Part shown: positions 23,395 to 31,880 of the stretch, in pieces
Numbering within the stretch: position 1 is the stretch's first letter
Layout: each line of letters begins with the position of its first letter
Assembly (NCBI RefSeq): GCF_017377575.1
Contig: NZ_JAFREM010000013.1
Location: forward strand, 62,001-126,000
Length of the DNA stretch: 64,000 bases
Source of the DNA: Candidatus Enterococcus moelleringii
Lineage (GTDB): Bacteria; Bacillota; Bacilli; Lactobacillales; Enterococcaceae
Direction: 5' to 3'
Made by a program: the position numbers and the translations under genes
Notes under the pieces: generated by a model
Databases searched by the model: none
What the model was told of the DNA's origin: nothing
Seen by the model: the letters and a program-made list of their open reading frames with translations, nothing else

Positions 23395-23792
23395 TGGATC
23401 AAGAAATTGAAGAGTTACTGGAAAAGGTGGACACAGCCACCTTGACTACGATTGACAGTCGCGGCTTTCCCCATGTGATTGCGGTATCCAAACCGCTGGA
23501 ACGGGGCGGCTTTCACTATTTCAAGTTTTATATTAACCAAGACGGTCGGACCGCGGAAAATATTCGTGCCAATCGTAACGGCAGTTTATTCTTTGTCGAT
23601 CCGGAGAATCACGAGAGTCTGGCCTTGAAGGGCTTCTTCTTATTGGAAGAAATCGAAGGCTACGAAGCTGTCACTGCCAAACTAAATGATTTTCAACAGT
23701 CTTTGGAGTACAAGCATCCCGTCTTAGCAGTGTTTGAGACCTTAAGTGTCAAGCACTACAAGAATCAGCAGACCGAAATTGTCGAAGGTTAA
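23394..23792 (+). CDS. Pyridoxamine 5'-phosphate oxidase-like flavoprotein
   Basis: 132 residues with the split-barrel FMN-binding pattern: LLEKVDTATLTTIDSRGFPHVIAV, FKFYINQDGRTAENIRANR, SLFFVDPENHESLALKG. Such general-stress-26-like proteins bind FMN or other cofactors; substrate unknown. AAGGAGG lies within the end of the lipid kinase gene and the start overlaps its stop. Confidence 0.85.
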   Translation: MDQEIEELLEKVDTATLTTIDSRGFPHVIAVSKPLERGGFHYFKFYINQDGRTAENIRANRNGSLFFVDPENHESLALKGFFLLEEIEGYEAVTAKLNDFQQSLEYKHPVLAVFETLSVKHYKNQQTEIVEG

Positions 23793-23797
23793 CTTAG

Positions 23798-23836
23798 CAG
23801 ATCAAAATCTGATTTCAGATTTTGGTCTGTTTTTCT
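23798..23836 (+). terminator. Intrinsic terminator
   Basis: Thirteen-base stem (23798-23810 with about 23817-23829) and a T-rich tail. Confidence 0.85.
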
Positions 23837-23861
23837 TTTTGGAGGATTTTTTTATTTGTTG

Positions 23862-23923
23862 TTGACAAAAGAAATGCGCCTGTGCTAAATTTAAACCCAT
23901 GCGGCAAAACGTAAATGTTACGG
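23862..23923 (+). promoter_or_regulatory. adcA promoter with Zur-like box
   Basis: TTGACA (23862-23867), 18 bases, TAAATT (23886-23891). Just downstream, 23909-23923 is the dyad CGTAA-N3-TTACG, which matches about 10 of 14 positions of the B. subtilis Zur box. Placed after the start point, a bound zinc repressor would act as a roadblock. A streptococcal AdcR-type site (TTAAC-N2-GTTAA) was not seen. Confidence 0.7.
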
Positions 23924-23958
23924 TTTGCAAGTATAAAGCGTAAAGGAGCATGCAGAAA

Positions 23959-25482
23959 ATGAAAAAAGCTTGGAAATGGTTGGCTTTAATAGGATTAACC
24001 GGGGTGCTGGGTGCCTGTGGAAATAACGATGAAAATGAAAAAGCAGCAGCGGATGGCGAGTTAACCATCGTTGCCAGCTTCTACCCGATGTTCGATTTTA
24101 CTAGAAATATTGTAGGAGATGAAGGAACGGTGGAACTGCTGGTACCAGCCGGAACCGACTCCCATGATTTTGAACCATCAGCGAAAGATATTGCCAAGAT
24201 TCAAGAAGCCGATGCCTTGGTATACAACAACGAAAACATGGAAATGTGGGTACCTGATGTTGCGAAATCTTTGGAAAAAGAAAACGTGGAAGTCATTAAA
24301 GCAACAGAAGGGATGCTGCTGATGCCGGGGGGCGAGGAAGAAGAGCACGATCATGACCATAGCGAAGAAGGCCATCACCACGAATTAGACCCTCACGTGT
24401 GGCTGGCACCCAGCTTAGCGGTGAAGGAAGTCGAAGCGATCCGTGATCAATTAAGTGAAAGCTACCCGGAACACGCCGAAGCCTTCAAGACCAATGCGGC
24501 GGAATATTTGGAAAAATTAGAAAAACTGGATCAAGAATATTCGGATGCTTTTACGAATGTGAAGCAAACCAGCTTTGTCACGCAGCATGCGGCCTTCAGC
24601 TATCTAGCTCTGGAGTACGGCTTGAACCAAGTGCCGATTTCCGGCGTGTCGGCGGAAGAAGAACCTTCCCCAGCACGTTTGGCGGAATTGAAGGAGTTTG
24701 TGGAAGAAAACGGCATCCAATATGTTTACTTTGAAGAAAATGCCAAAAGCAGTGTCGCAGAAACACTAGCTGCCGAAACCAAGATCGAAACCGAAGTCCT
24801 GAATCCGTTGGAAGGCTTAACCCAGGATCAAATGGATGACGGCGAAGACTACATTTCCGTGATGGAAGAAAATTTGACTGCGTTGCGGAAAACGACGGAT
24901 ACCGAAAATCCCAAAGAAGGCAATTTGGCGCCTGAAAAAGAAAAGAATGTCTACAACGGCTATTTTAAAGATGGAGATGTGGAGGAACGTCCGCTAACTG
25001 ACTGGGCCGGCGCCTGGCAATCGGTGTATCCTTATTTGGAGGATGGCACGCTGGATCAAGTGATGGAGTACAAAGAGAAGAAGGATTCCTCACAAACGGC
25101 TGCTGAATACAAAGCGTATTACGAAACCGGCTATCAAACCGATGTGAAGGAAATCAAAATCAAAGGCGACACTATGACCTTCATTTTTGACGACGGCACC
25201 GAAAAATCAGCGGAATACAAGTCAGCCGGCTATGAAATTTTAGACTACAAAGCCGGCAACCGCGGCGTGCGTTTCTTATTTGAAGCCAAAGGTGATACCG
25301 ACGCCTTCAAGTATATCCAATTCAGCGATCACGGCATCAGCCCAGAAAAATCCGGGCATTTCCATATTTACTATGGGAATGACAGCCAAGATGCTTTATT
25401 AGAAGAAATGGATCATTGGCCGACTTACTATCCAGTGGATCTTTCTGGGATAGAGATTGCCCAGGAGATGTTGGCCCACTAA
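23959..25482 (+). CDS. adcA: Zinc-binding lipoprotein, AdcA-ZinT fusion
   Basis: 507 residues. Signal peptide with lipobox LGAC. A ZnuA-type cluster A-I domain (about 30-310) carries DSHDFEPS, a histidine-rich loop (EHDHDHSEEGHHHELDPHVWLAP) and FVTQHAAFSYLALEYG. A C-terminal ZinT domain (about 335-507) has NGYFKDGDVEERPLTDWAGAWQSVYPYL and the metal-binding HFHIYYG. The fusion is typical of enterococci and streptococci; it captures zinc for the AdcBC transporter, whose genes are not adjacent. The Zur-like box predicts zinc repression. Confidence 0.93.
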   Translation: MKKAWKWLALIGLTGVLGACGNNDENEKAAADGELTIVASFYPMFDFTRNIVGDEGTVELLVPAGTDSHDFEPSAKDIAKIQEADALVYNNENMEMWVPDVAKSLEKENVEVIKATEGMLLMPGGEEEEHDHDHSEEGHHHELDPHVWLAPSLAVKEVEAIRDQLSESYPEHAEAFKTNAAEYLEKLEKLDQEYSDAFTNVKQTSFVTQHAAFSYLALEYGLNQVPISGVSAEEEPSPARLAELKEFVEENGIQYVYFEENAKSSVAETLAAETKIETEVLNPLEGLTQDQMDDGEDYISVMEENLTALRKTTDTENPKEGNLAPEKEKNVYNGYFKDGDVEERPLTDWAGAWQSVYPYLEDGTLDQVMEYKEKKDSSQTAAEYKAYYETGYQTDVKEIKIKGDTMTFIFDDGTEKSAEYKSAGYEILDYKAGNRGVRFLFEAKGDTDAFKYIQFSDHGISPEKSGHFHIYYGNDSQDALLEEMDHWPTYYPVDLSGIEIAQEMLAH

Positions 25483-25545
25483 TTCTTCACAAAGCTCATT
25501 CTATCCGTTAGAATGAAAGAAACACTACAGTGAAGAGGAACCTGC

Positions 25546-26535
25546 ATGAAGAAGAAAGTAACCATCAATCAAGTGGCAGAAAAAGCGGGGGTCTCCAAAA
25601 CCACCATCTCCCGCTTTTTAAACGGACGCTACGGCAATATGTCCAAGGAAACCAAAGAAAAAATTGCAGCGGTGATTGAGGAGCTGAACTATCGCCCCAA
25701 CCGGCAAGCGCAATCTTTAAAATCCAAACGCAGCTACCTTATCGGGGTAGTGGTAGCGGATATTTCCAACATGTACTCTTCTTTACTATTGAAGGGAATC
25801 GGGGAAGTGCTGGAGAAGCGAGGCTACCAAATGATTATTATGGATGCCGCTAACTCGATTGAACAAGAACGAGATTTGTTAGAAAAGCTGCTGGATCAAA
25901 GCGTGGAGGCGATTATTTTACAACCATCTTCCCGTGATCCCCAGCATTATGCCTTTTTAAAAGAGCGGAATATACCGTTGCTGCTGGTGGATCGTCAGAC
26001 CGATCCCGCTGAGTGGCCAGCCGTGATCACCGACAATGTGTCGGCGATTGAAAAAATCATGGAGGCCGTCATCCAGCAGGACTATCAAAAAATCGTGGTA
26101 GTCAGTGAACCGTTGCGCGAGGTGACCACACGGGAAATTCGCTATCATACCGTGGCGGACATCGCTGGCAAAGCGGGCATGAATGTCGAGTTGATGGAAA
26201 CCACCATGGATGAGGCATTTGCCAAGAGGGTGCTGGCGGAAATCAATTCGCCGAAAAAGACGATGCTCTTTGCTTCCAATGGTCGGGTGTTGATGGCGGT
26301 GTTGACGCTTTTAATAGAAGAAAAAATAGATATTCCGGCAGATGTGGGGGTTACCGGCTTTGATGACTGGAACCTAACCGCCCTGGTAGGACCGGGAATT
26401 ACCAGTATTGAACAGCAGTCCCAAGCGATCGGCCAAACGGCGGCTGCTAAGATTTTAGAATTACTGAAAGCCGAGAAGTATCTAGCAGAAGAAATCGTGG
26501 TGCCAACCAAGCTGCAATGGCGTCATTCAATATAG
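25546..26535 (+). CDS. kdgR: LacI-family repressor of the sugar-acid operon (KdgR-like)
   Basis: 329 residues. N-terminal LacI helix-turn-helix (VTINQVAEKAGVSKTTISRFLNG) with hinge RPNRQAQSLKSKRS, then a periplasmic-binding-type effector domain with VGVTGFDDWNLTALVGPGITSIEQ. The gene stands directly before the KDG/KDPG operon and three GGAAACCGGTT-type operators, so it most likely controls that operon and itself, with KDG or its phosphate as probable inducer. The first operator is embedded in the hairpin that ends this gene. Confidence 0.85.
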   Translation: MKKKVTINQVAEKAGVSKTTISRFLNGRYGNMSKETKEKIAAVIEELNYRPNRQAQSLKSKRSYLIGVVVADISNMYSSLLLKGIGEVLEKRGYQMIIMDAANSIEQERDLLEKLLDQSVEAIILQPSSRDPQHYAFLKERNIPLLLVDRQTDPAEWPAVITDNVSAIEKIMEAVIQQDYQKIVVVSEPLREVTTREIRYHTVADIAGKAGMNVELMETTMDEAFAKRVLAEINSPKKTMLFASNGRVLMAVLTLLIEEKIDIPADVGVTGFDDWNLTALVGPGITSIEQQSQAIGQTAAAKILELLKAEKYLAEEIVVPTKLQWRHSI

Positions 26536-26565
26536 TTGTTATTAATTAAGAAAACCTTAAGGCGA

Positions 26566-26610
26566 GAAAGAGGGTCGTGGAAACCGGTTTCCATGATTCT
26601 CTTTCTTTTT
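26566..26610 (+). terminator. Terminator of kdgR with operator at its apex
   Basis: The two arms of a long hairpin, including GAAAGAG ... CTCTTTC at the base, meet at a perfect GGAAACC/GGTTTCC dyad, and TTTTT follows. The same bases thus form both a terminator in RNA and a LacI-type operator in DNA. Confidence 0.8.
26579..26592. promoter_or_regulatory. KdgR operator 1
   Basis: Perfect 14-base palindrome GGAAACCGGTTTCC with the central CCGG typical of LacI-family KdgR sites. Confidence 0.8.
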
Positions 26611-26636
26611 GTGTACTCGGAAAGGTGTTTTTAAAC

Positions 26637-26696
26637 TGAAAGCGTTTGACTTCTTTTGGAAACCGGTTTACTATATGAGTATGGAAACCGGTTAAC
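26637..26696 (+). promoter_or_regulatory. Operon promoter with KdgR operators 2 and 3 and cre-like site
   Basis: TTGACT (26646-26651), 17 bases, TACTAT (26669-26674). Operator 2 (GGAAACCGGTTTAC, 26658-26671) fills the spacer. Operator 3 (GGAAACCGGTTAAC, 26683-26696) covers the start region. TGAAAGCGTTTGAC (26637-26650) is a one-mismatch cre for CcpA overlapping the -35. Centre-to-centre distance of operators 2 and 3 is 25 bases; operator 1 is 79 bases upstream of operator 2. Confidence 0.8.
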
Positions 26697-26716
26697 ACAT
26701 TGAAGGAGAGCTGTTT

Positions 26717-27451
26717 ATGAAGAAAGAACAAGTAGTCTTAAATTTATTAGTTTTTGCCAGTAAAGTCGAAAAGGGAGCGCTTCAAAGCGACCTGCTAATC
26801 AAGGCCAAGGAGCTGGGATTTGATCAAGTCGAGATTCGTCGTGAGTACTTTAAGGATTTAGCTAAAGAGATGTCTGTTATCAAAAAGACGGCAGAGGAGC
26901 AGGGCATCGGGCTGTTCTACAGTGTGCCGGAGGAAGTCTTTGTTGAAGGCACAATAAATCCTCAGCTGCCTGACTATCTAAATGAGGCCCAACAAATGGG
27001 TGTAAAACACATTAAATGGAACATTGGCGACTTTCAAGCCGACAGTTCATTGGATAAATTAGCGGAATTGACCAAGCAAGGCATTGAAGTCAATATCGAA
27101 AACGATCAAACCCAAACATCGGGAACCATCCAAGCCATTGCCACTTTTATGGAAGCGGTTAAGGCGCAAGCGTTGGACATTGGATATGTTTATGACCTAG
27201 GCAACTGGCGTTTTGTTGGCGAGTCTGAAGAAAAAGCGGCTGAAGCATTGAAGGAGTATGTTCGTTACATCCATGTAAAAGACGTAGCTTACGAAAACGA
27301 TCAGCCGCAAGCAGCCGGTTTAGATGAAGGCGTGATCCAATGGCGAGAAATTTTAGCTATTTTACCAAAGGATGTGCCTGTGGCAATCGAATACCCAACC
27401 ACTGAAGACGAACAAATTTTAGCAGCTAAGCAGTTATTAGAGGAGGCGTAA
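26717..27451 (+). CDS. Sugar phosphate isomerase/epimerase (TIM barrel)
   Basis: 244 residues of the xylose-isomerase-like / AP-endonuclease-2 fold: FDQVEIRREYFKDLAKEM, VKHIKWNIGDF, VNIENDQTQTSGT, YDLGNWRFVGE, YIHVKDVAYEN, with metal-ligand residues E, D, H and E at strand ends. First gene of the operon, AAGGAG before the ATG. It probably isomerises or epimerises the imported sugar acid or an intermediate; the exact reaction cannot be read. Confidence 0.8.
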   Translation: MKKEQVVLNLLVFASKVEKGALQSDLLIKAKELGFDQVEIRREYFKDLAKEMSVIKKTAEEQGIGLFYSVPEEVFVEGTINPQLPDYLNEAQQMGVKHIKWNIGDFQADSSLDKLAELTKQGIEVNIENDQTQTSGTIQAIATFMEAVKAQALDIGYVYDLGNWRFVGESEEKAAEALKEYVRYIHVKDVAYENDQPQAAGLDEGVIQWREILAILPKDVPVAIEYPTTEDEQILAAKQLLEEA

Positions 27452-27455
27452 CAGC

Positions 27456-27701
27456 ATGCAAGACCAACAAACTAAAATTGATCCCGAAACATTCGCTTAT
27501 CATTTTATGGACACGATTAAGCGACCCGATATCGAAAAAGACGAGATGGAGGCGGCTGCTAAAGAAGCGTTGGCTGCCTACCTAAGTGCTTATTACTTGG
27601 CGCAACGTTTTAACAATTTGGAAAATGAGTTTTTTGTGGATGATCACAGCAAGCCAGTTTCTACCTATCAAAAGATTTTAAGCGAGTTAAATCAATATTA
27701 G
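27456..27701 (+). CDS. Small hypothetical protein in sugar-acid operon
   Basis: 81 residues, helical and acidic (DPETFAYHFMDTIKRPDIEKDEMEAAAKEALAAYL split by charged turns, ending YQKILSELNQY). GGAGG before the ATG, four bases after the previous stop. Possibly a transporter accessory subunit, since the permease follows 13 bases later. No family recognised. Confidence 0.7.
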   Translation: MQDQQTKIDPETFAYHFMDTIKRPDIEKDEMEAAAKEALAAYLSAYYLAQRFNNLENEFFVDDHSKPVSTYQKILSELNQY

Positions 27702-27714
27702 GAGGTGACAAATC

Positions 27715-28986
27715 ATGAGTAGTGCAATTATAGGAATTTTGTTAGCGGTTACCTTCATTATTTTCGTGCTTTACGCCATGAAGGGCGGCAACTTGACCGT
27801 CGGATTCTTCGTAATGGCGGTGTTATGGACGATTATCGGCGGGGTGCCATTCAATCAAGCAATTCAAGAAATTTTTACCGAACCGGTTTTAAATTACGGC
27901 AAGACCGCCGCTTATATTATCTTCGGGTCATGGTTCGGCCGGGTGCTGGTGGATACCGGGATCGCCGGCAGTATCAGCCGCCGCACCGAAACCGTCGGCA
28001 AGAAAAGTCCCGTGCTGGCGACCGTGCTGATCGCCTTGGTTATCGCTTTGATCTTCACCAGCTCTTACGGGGTTGGTTCGGCAATTGCGGTAGGTGTGAT
28101 CTTGTTTCCGATTATGTTTTCCATCGGCGTGCCGCGGAACATTGCCGTTTTAGTCTTCACCATGTCGATTGGCGCCGCAATGTATGTAAACAACGTGCTT
28201 TTCGTTCAGTTCCAAGTGTTTTTCCCGGAAGTCGAGTGGGGGACGCATTATCAACGCTTCGGCTTTGTGGCGATGGGCGTACAAATGGTGATTGTTCTGT
28301 TGTTCATTTTGTTTAATGCCAAGAAAATTCGTAACGGTACACCAGAAATTATTACCAGCGACGGCAGTGAAGAAATTCCTGAAGTGCCCATCTGGACGTA
28401 CATTTTACCAGTGTTACCGGTAGCCTTGAGTATTTTTGCCAAATGGGATGCCGTGCCGGCTTTACTGCTTTCAACGATTATTGCTTTTGCGGCGACTGGC
28501 AACATGAAGAGCTATCCCCGATTTGTCACCATGATGAACGAGACTGCTAAGCATGCGATTAGTGATATTGCTGGCCTGCTGATTATGTTGTTCGTTTTGA
28601 CCATGTTTCAATCGGCGGCCGTTCATGCGATGTCCGGCTTCACCGGTATTTTCCAACAGGTGATTCCTGACAGCAAATTGATTCTAGTAATTATCATCGC
28701 AGTCATCGCACCGCTGTCTTACTTCCGGGGGCCGTTGATGTTGTACGGTGCTGGAGCAGCTACGGCGGCGATCCTAGTGGGAACCGGCATGTTTGACCAA
28801 TATTTCTTGTATGGTTTGCTGGTGGTTCCATCCATGATGGGGGTCTCAGCTTGTATCACCCAATCCTGGAATTTGTGGTCAGTCCAATATGCCAAGTTGG
28901 ATACTAAGACCTTCTTAATGACCGGCCTCCCTTGGGCTTGGCTGGCAACCGTATTGAATCTGGCGACAGCTTATATCTTATTATAA
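27715..28986 (+). CDS. Sugar-acid transporter, GntP/citrate-transporter-like
   Basis: 423 residues, about 11-12 membrane helices. Features include the SSYGVGSAIAVGVILFP and AMYVNNVLFVQF segments in the first half and PLSYFRGPLMLYGAGAA in the second, giving the two-half inverted layout of ion-transporter-superfamily carriers such as GntP and CitMHS. It lies in an operon for KDG/KDPG catabolism, so the substrate is probably an aldonate or related hexonate taken up with protons. AGGAGG before the ATG. Confidence 0.8.
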   Translation: MSSAIIGILLAVTFIIFVLYAMKGGNLTVGFFVMAVLWTIIGGVPFNQAIQEIFTEPVLNYGKTAAYIIFGSWFGRVLVDTGIAGSISRRTETVGKKSPVLATVLIALVIALIFTSSYGVGSAIAVGVILFPIMFSIGVPRNIAVLVFTMSIGAAMYVNNVLFVQFQVFFPEVEWGTHYQRFGFVAMGVQMVIVLLFILFNAKKIRNGTPEIITSDGSEEIPEVPIWTYILPVLPVALSIFAKWDAVPALLLSTIIAFAATGNMKSYPRFVTMMNETAKHAISDIAGLLIMLFVLTMFQSAAVHAMSGFTGIFQQVIPDSKLILVIIIAVIAPLSYFRGPLMLYGAGAATAAILVGTGMFDQYFLYGLLVVPSMMGVSACITQSWNLWSVQYAKLDTKTFLMTGLPWAWLATVLNLATAYILL

Positions 28987-29005
28987 TAGAAGAAAAGAGG
29001 AAAAA

Positions 29006-29974
29006 ATGATGAGTGAATTTTTAACGATTGGTGAACCGATTGCTTTGTTTGGATCGACTGAGGTGGACAAAAGCTTGAAGGATGCGCAGAATTTCCAAAA
29101 GTTTTTGGCGGGAGCCGAAGTGAATGTGGCGGTGGGAGTTTCCCGTTTAGGGCACTCTACTCAATACATCACTCGCGTAGGAAAAGATCCCTTTGGCGAG
29201 TTTATTATTGATCAGCTGAATGAAAATAAAGTAGGCACTGATTATGTGGACCAAACGGAAGACTTCTGGACCGCCTTTCAATTGAAGGATCGAGTGAGTG
29301 ACGGCGATCCCAGCATTTTCTACTTCCGCAAAGGATCAGCTGCGGCTCATTTTCAACAACAGGTTTTAGATACGATTGATTTTTCGGAAGTGAAGATGGT
29401 GCATTTATCGGGGATTTTCCCAGCGATTTCGTCAGAAGCCTTAACTGCTTTTCGTCACTTTGTTCAACTATTAGAAGAAAAAAATATCCGTACGACTTTT
29501 GATCCGAATTTGCGACCACAGCTGTGGGAATCCCGAGAAAAAATGGTGGAGACCATCAATGAACTGGCTTCTCATGCCGAAATTATTTTACCTGGCATCA
29601 ACGAAGGGGAAATTTTGATGGGCAGCCGTGACCCAGAAGCGATTGCTGATTTTTACTTAGCCAATGGCGCAGCCACCAAAACGGTGATTGTCAAATTAGG
29701 AACCGAAGGCGCTTATGTGAAGCAAAAGGATGGCAGCAGCTTTACCATTTCCGGTTTCAAGGTAGACGAGGTAGTGGATACAGTTGGAGCCGGCGACGGA
29801 TTTGCGGCGGGATTAATCACTGCTTTAATAGAAGGAAAAAGTTTAGAGGAGGCTGTCATTCGGGCCAATGCTGTGGGGGCACTGGCGGTTCAATCCCCTG
29901 GTGACAACGATGGCTACCCAACGCCCGAAGAATTGGAGGCCTTTTTAGCAGAACACGAGGTGGTAGCAAAATGA
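29006..29974 (+). CDS. kdgK: 2-keto-3-deoxygluconate kinase (PfkB family)
   Basis: 322 residues. PfkB fold with N-terminal FLTIGEPIALF, substrate loop AGAEVNVAVGVSRLG, and the C-terminal signature DTVGAGDGFAAGLI holding the catalytic aspartate and anion hole. Starts with ATGATG (29006/29009); GAGG lies five bases before the first. Next to KDPG aldolase and under KdgR-like control, so KDG to KDPG phosphorylation with ATP is the likely step. The stop overlaps the next ATG. Confidence 0.88.
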   Translation: MMSEFLTIGEPIALFGSTEVDKSLKDAQNFQKFLAGAEVNVAVGVSRLGHSTQYITRVGKDPFGEFIIDQLNENKVGTDYVDQTEDFWTAFQLKDRVSDGDPSIFYFRKGSAAAHFQQQVLDTIDFSEVKMVHLSGIFPAISSEALTAFRHFVQLLEEKNIRTTFDPNLRPQLWESREKMVETINELASHAEIILPGINEGEILMGSRDPEAIADFYLANGAATKTVIVKLGTEGAYVKQKDGSSFTISGFKVDEVVDTVGAGDGFAAGLITALIEGKSLEEAVIRANAVGALAVQSPGDNDGYPTPEELEAFLAEHEVVAK

Positions 29975-30597
29975 AGCTGCAAACCGCAATTGATCGAGTA
30001 AGTTTAGAAGACGCTGTGGAGCTGGCTGGGAAATTAGATGGTCAGACGGATATTTTAGAAATCGGTACCTCACTGATTAAAGACTACGGCAACCGCGCGA
30101 TTGAAGAAATCCGTGCGGTCTTGCCTAAAACTGAATTGTTAGTGGATTTGAAAACCATTGACGAAGGGGCCTACGAATTTCGCCAAGGTTATCGCTATGG
30201 CGGAGATATTTTGACCGTGATGGGTGCTGCTTCTTATGATACCTTGAAGGCTTGCTATGAGGTGGCACAGGAGCAGGAGAAAACCATGATGATTGATTTG
30301 CTGGAGGTTGGCGATGAGAAAGTTGCTCAGCTAACTGATTTCGAGGAGGCAATTTTCGCCTTGCATCATTCGATTGATCGCAAGGACAAGCTGGATGCCG
30401 TCGCTAGTGTGGCAGCTTTTCACGAAAAATTTCCGACAATCAAACGACTGGCAATCGCTGGCGGGATTGATTTGGAGCAGGCCAAGGGGTTGGCCCAACA
30501 AGGCTTAACCGAAATCGTGATTGTCGGTTCAAAAATTGCCAAAGCTGACGATCCCCAACAAGCCGTCAGGGAATTTATGGAGGGAATACACTTATGA
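29971..30597 (+). CDS. 3-hexulose-6-phosphate synthase-like (OMPDC superfamily)
   Basis: 208 residues. LQTAIDRVSLEDAVELAG, ILEIGTSLIKDYG, the metal/catalytic LLVDLKTIDEG (DxKTxD), GGDILTVMGAAS, LAIAGGIDLEQA and VIVGSKIAKADDP are the beta-strand motifs of the HPS/KGPDC family. HPS joins formaldehyde and ribulose-5-phosphate reversibly; relatives decarboxylate 3-keto-L-gulonate-6-phosphate. The PHI gene directly downstream (ATGA overlap) favours the HPS type, but in a non-methylotroph the reaction may run on a different sugar phosphate. Confidence 0.82.
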   Translation: MKLQTAIDRVSLEDAVELAGKLDGQTDILEIGTSLIKDYGNRAIEEIRAVLPKTELLVDLKTIDEGAYEFRQGYRYGGDILTVMGAASYDTLKACYEVAQEQEKTMMIDLLEVGDEKVAQLTDFEEAIFALHHSIDRKDKLDAVASVAAFHEKFPTIKRLAIAGGIDLEQAKGLAQQGLTEIVIVGSKIAKADDPQQAVREFMEGIHL

Positions 30598-31136
30598 GTA
30601 CAATGACAACTATTATGGAAGAGATCAATCAAGTCATGCAGCAGGTGGACGAAAGTCAGCTTGAAGCTGCCATGAAGTATTTTCAAAAAGATAAACGAAT
30701 TTTTGTGATCGGTGCTGGCCGCAGCGGATTTCAAGGCAAAGGTTTTGCAATGCGCCTGATGCACATCGGCTATACCGATTACGTCATGGGGGAAACCATT
30801 ACCCCATCCATTCAAAAAGGCGACACTTGGGTAGCGATTTCCGGTTCTGGTACCACCAAAAGTATCGTGGCGGATACTCAAGCAGCTAAAAAGCTGGGAC
30901 TGGATATTGTCGTCTTAACTAGCGATCCAACGTCGCCGTTGGCTGAATTGGCGGATCAAGTGATTGTCGTTCCCGGTGCAACCAAAACTGGTGCCGGCGT
31001 GAAATCAGTGCAGCTGCTGTCTTCCTTATTTGACCAAACCGTGCACATTACCATGGATGCCTTGACTTTGATGCTGGCAAAACGTGACGATACCTCCAAC
31101 GAAGATGCCTTGCACGAACATGTCAACGTAGAATAG
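30594..31136 (+). CDS. 6-phospho-3-hexuloisomerase-like SIS protein
   Basis: 180 residues. SIS domain with IFVIGAGRSGFQGKGFAMRLMHIGY, VMGETITPSIQKGD and ISGSGTTKSIV, closely following the PHI pattern; PHI converts arabino-3-hexulose-6-phosphate to fructose-6-phosphate. Overlaps the HPS-like gene by four bases, as the two often do in RuMP-pathway operons (where they may even be fused). A C-terminal NEDALHEHVNVE closes the protein. Confidence 0.88.
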   Translation: MSTMTTIMEEINQVMQQVDESQLEAAMKYFQKDKRIFVIGAGRSGFQGKGFAMRLMHIGYTDYVMGETITPSIQKGDTWVAISGSGTTKSIVADTQAAKKLGLDIVVLTSDPTSPLAELADQVIVVPGATKTGAGVKSVQLLSSLFDQTVHITMDALTLMLAKRDDTSNEDALHEHVNVE

Positions 31137-31148
31137 GAAGTGGAAAAT

Positions 31149-31799
31149 ATGCAACGAATGGAGTTATTAGCAAAATTGCAGCAAGCCGGAGTGATCGCAG
31201 TCGTGCGGGGCAAGGATAAACAGGAAGCCTTGAACGCCTGCCTTGCCTTGATCAAAGGTGGGATTACCGGAATCGAAGTGACGCTGACTGTACCTCAAGC
31301 AGAAGAAGTGCTGCGGGAATTGCAAGCAGAATATGTTTCGCGGGCAGATGTGATCATCGGTGCCGGCACCGTGTTGAATGTTGCCAGTGCCGAACGCATG
31401 CTGGCGGCCGGCGCTTCCTTTGTTGTCAGTCCGGCATTCGATCCGGCAACCGCAGAGCTTTGCAACCTGTATCAAATTCCTTATTTGCCAGGCTGTGGAA
31501 CGATTACCGAAATCCAGCAGGCTTTAAAAAGCGGTGTGGATGTCATCAAGCTGTTCCCGGGCGACAGCGCAGGGCCAAAAATGATCAAAGCGGTCAAAGG
31601 TCCACTGCCACACGCGAATCTGATGCCGACCGGTGGTGTGAATTTGGAAAACTTAGCCGACTGGCATGCAGCCGGCGCGGTGATGGTGGGAGTAGGCGGT
31701 AATTTGCTGGCTCCTGCAGCGATTGGTGATTTTCAGCAGGTGGAAGAATTGGCTGGAGAGTATAAAGAGCGGTGGATGGAGTTAATGAACGAAAAATAG
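31149..31799 (+). CDS. kdgA: KDPG/KHG aldolase
   Basis: 216 residues. Class I aldolase with catalytic glutamate in GIEVTLTVP, Schiff-base lysine in VIKLFPGDSAGP, and phosphate-site GAGTVLN and PTGGVNLEN. Splits KDPG to pyruvate and glyceraldehyde-3-phosphate. ATG at 31149 with GGAAG eight bases upstream. Last gene of the operon. Confidence 0.93.
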   Translation: MQRMELLAKLQQAGVIAVVRGKDKQEALNACLALIKGGITGIEVTLTVPQAEEVLRELQAEYVSRADVIIGAGTVLNVASAERMLAAGASFVVSPAFDPATAELCNLYQIPYLPGCGTITEIQQALKSGVDVIKLFPGDSAGPKMIKAVKGPLPHANLMPTGGVNLENLADWHAAGAVMVGVGGNLLAPAAIGDFQQVEELAGEYKERWMELMNEK

Positions 31800-31802
31800 A
31801 AC

Positions 31803-31863
31803 CAAAAAAATACCGATCCTAAAAGTTAGACCAACAAGCTAACTCTCAGGATCGGTGTTTTTC
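31803..31863. terminator. Bidirectional terminator
   Basis: Nine-base outer stem (31812-31820 with 31848-31856), inner AGTTAG/CTAACT, A run before and T run after. Confidence 0.88.
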
Positions 31864-31880
31864 TAGTCATCTTTATTCTA

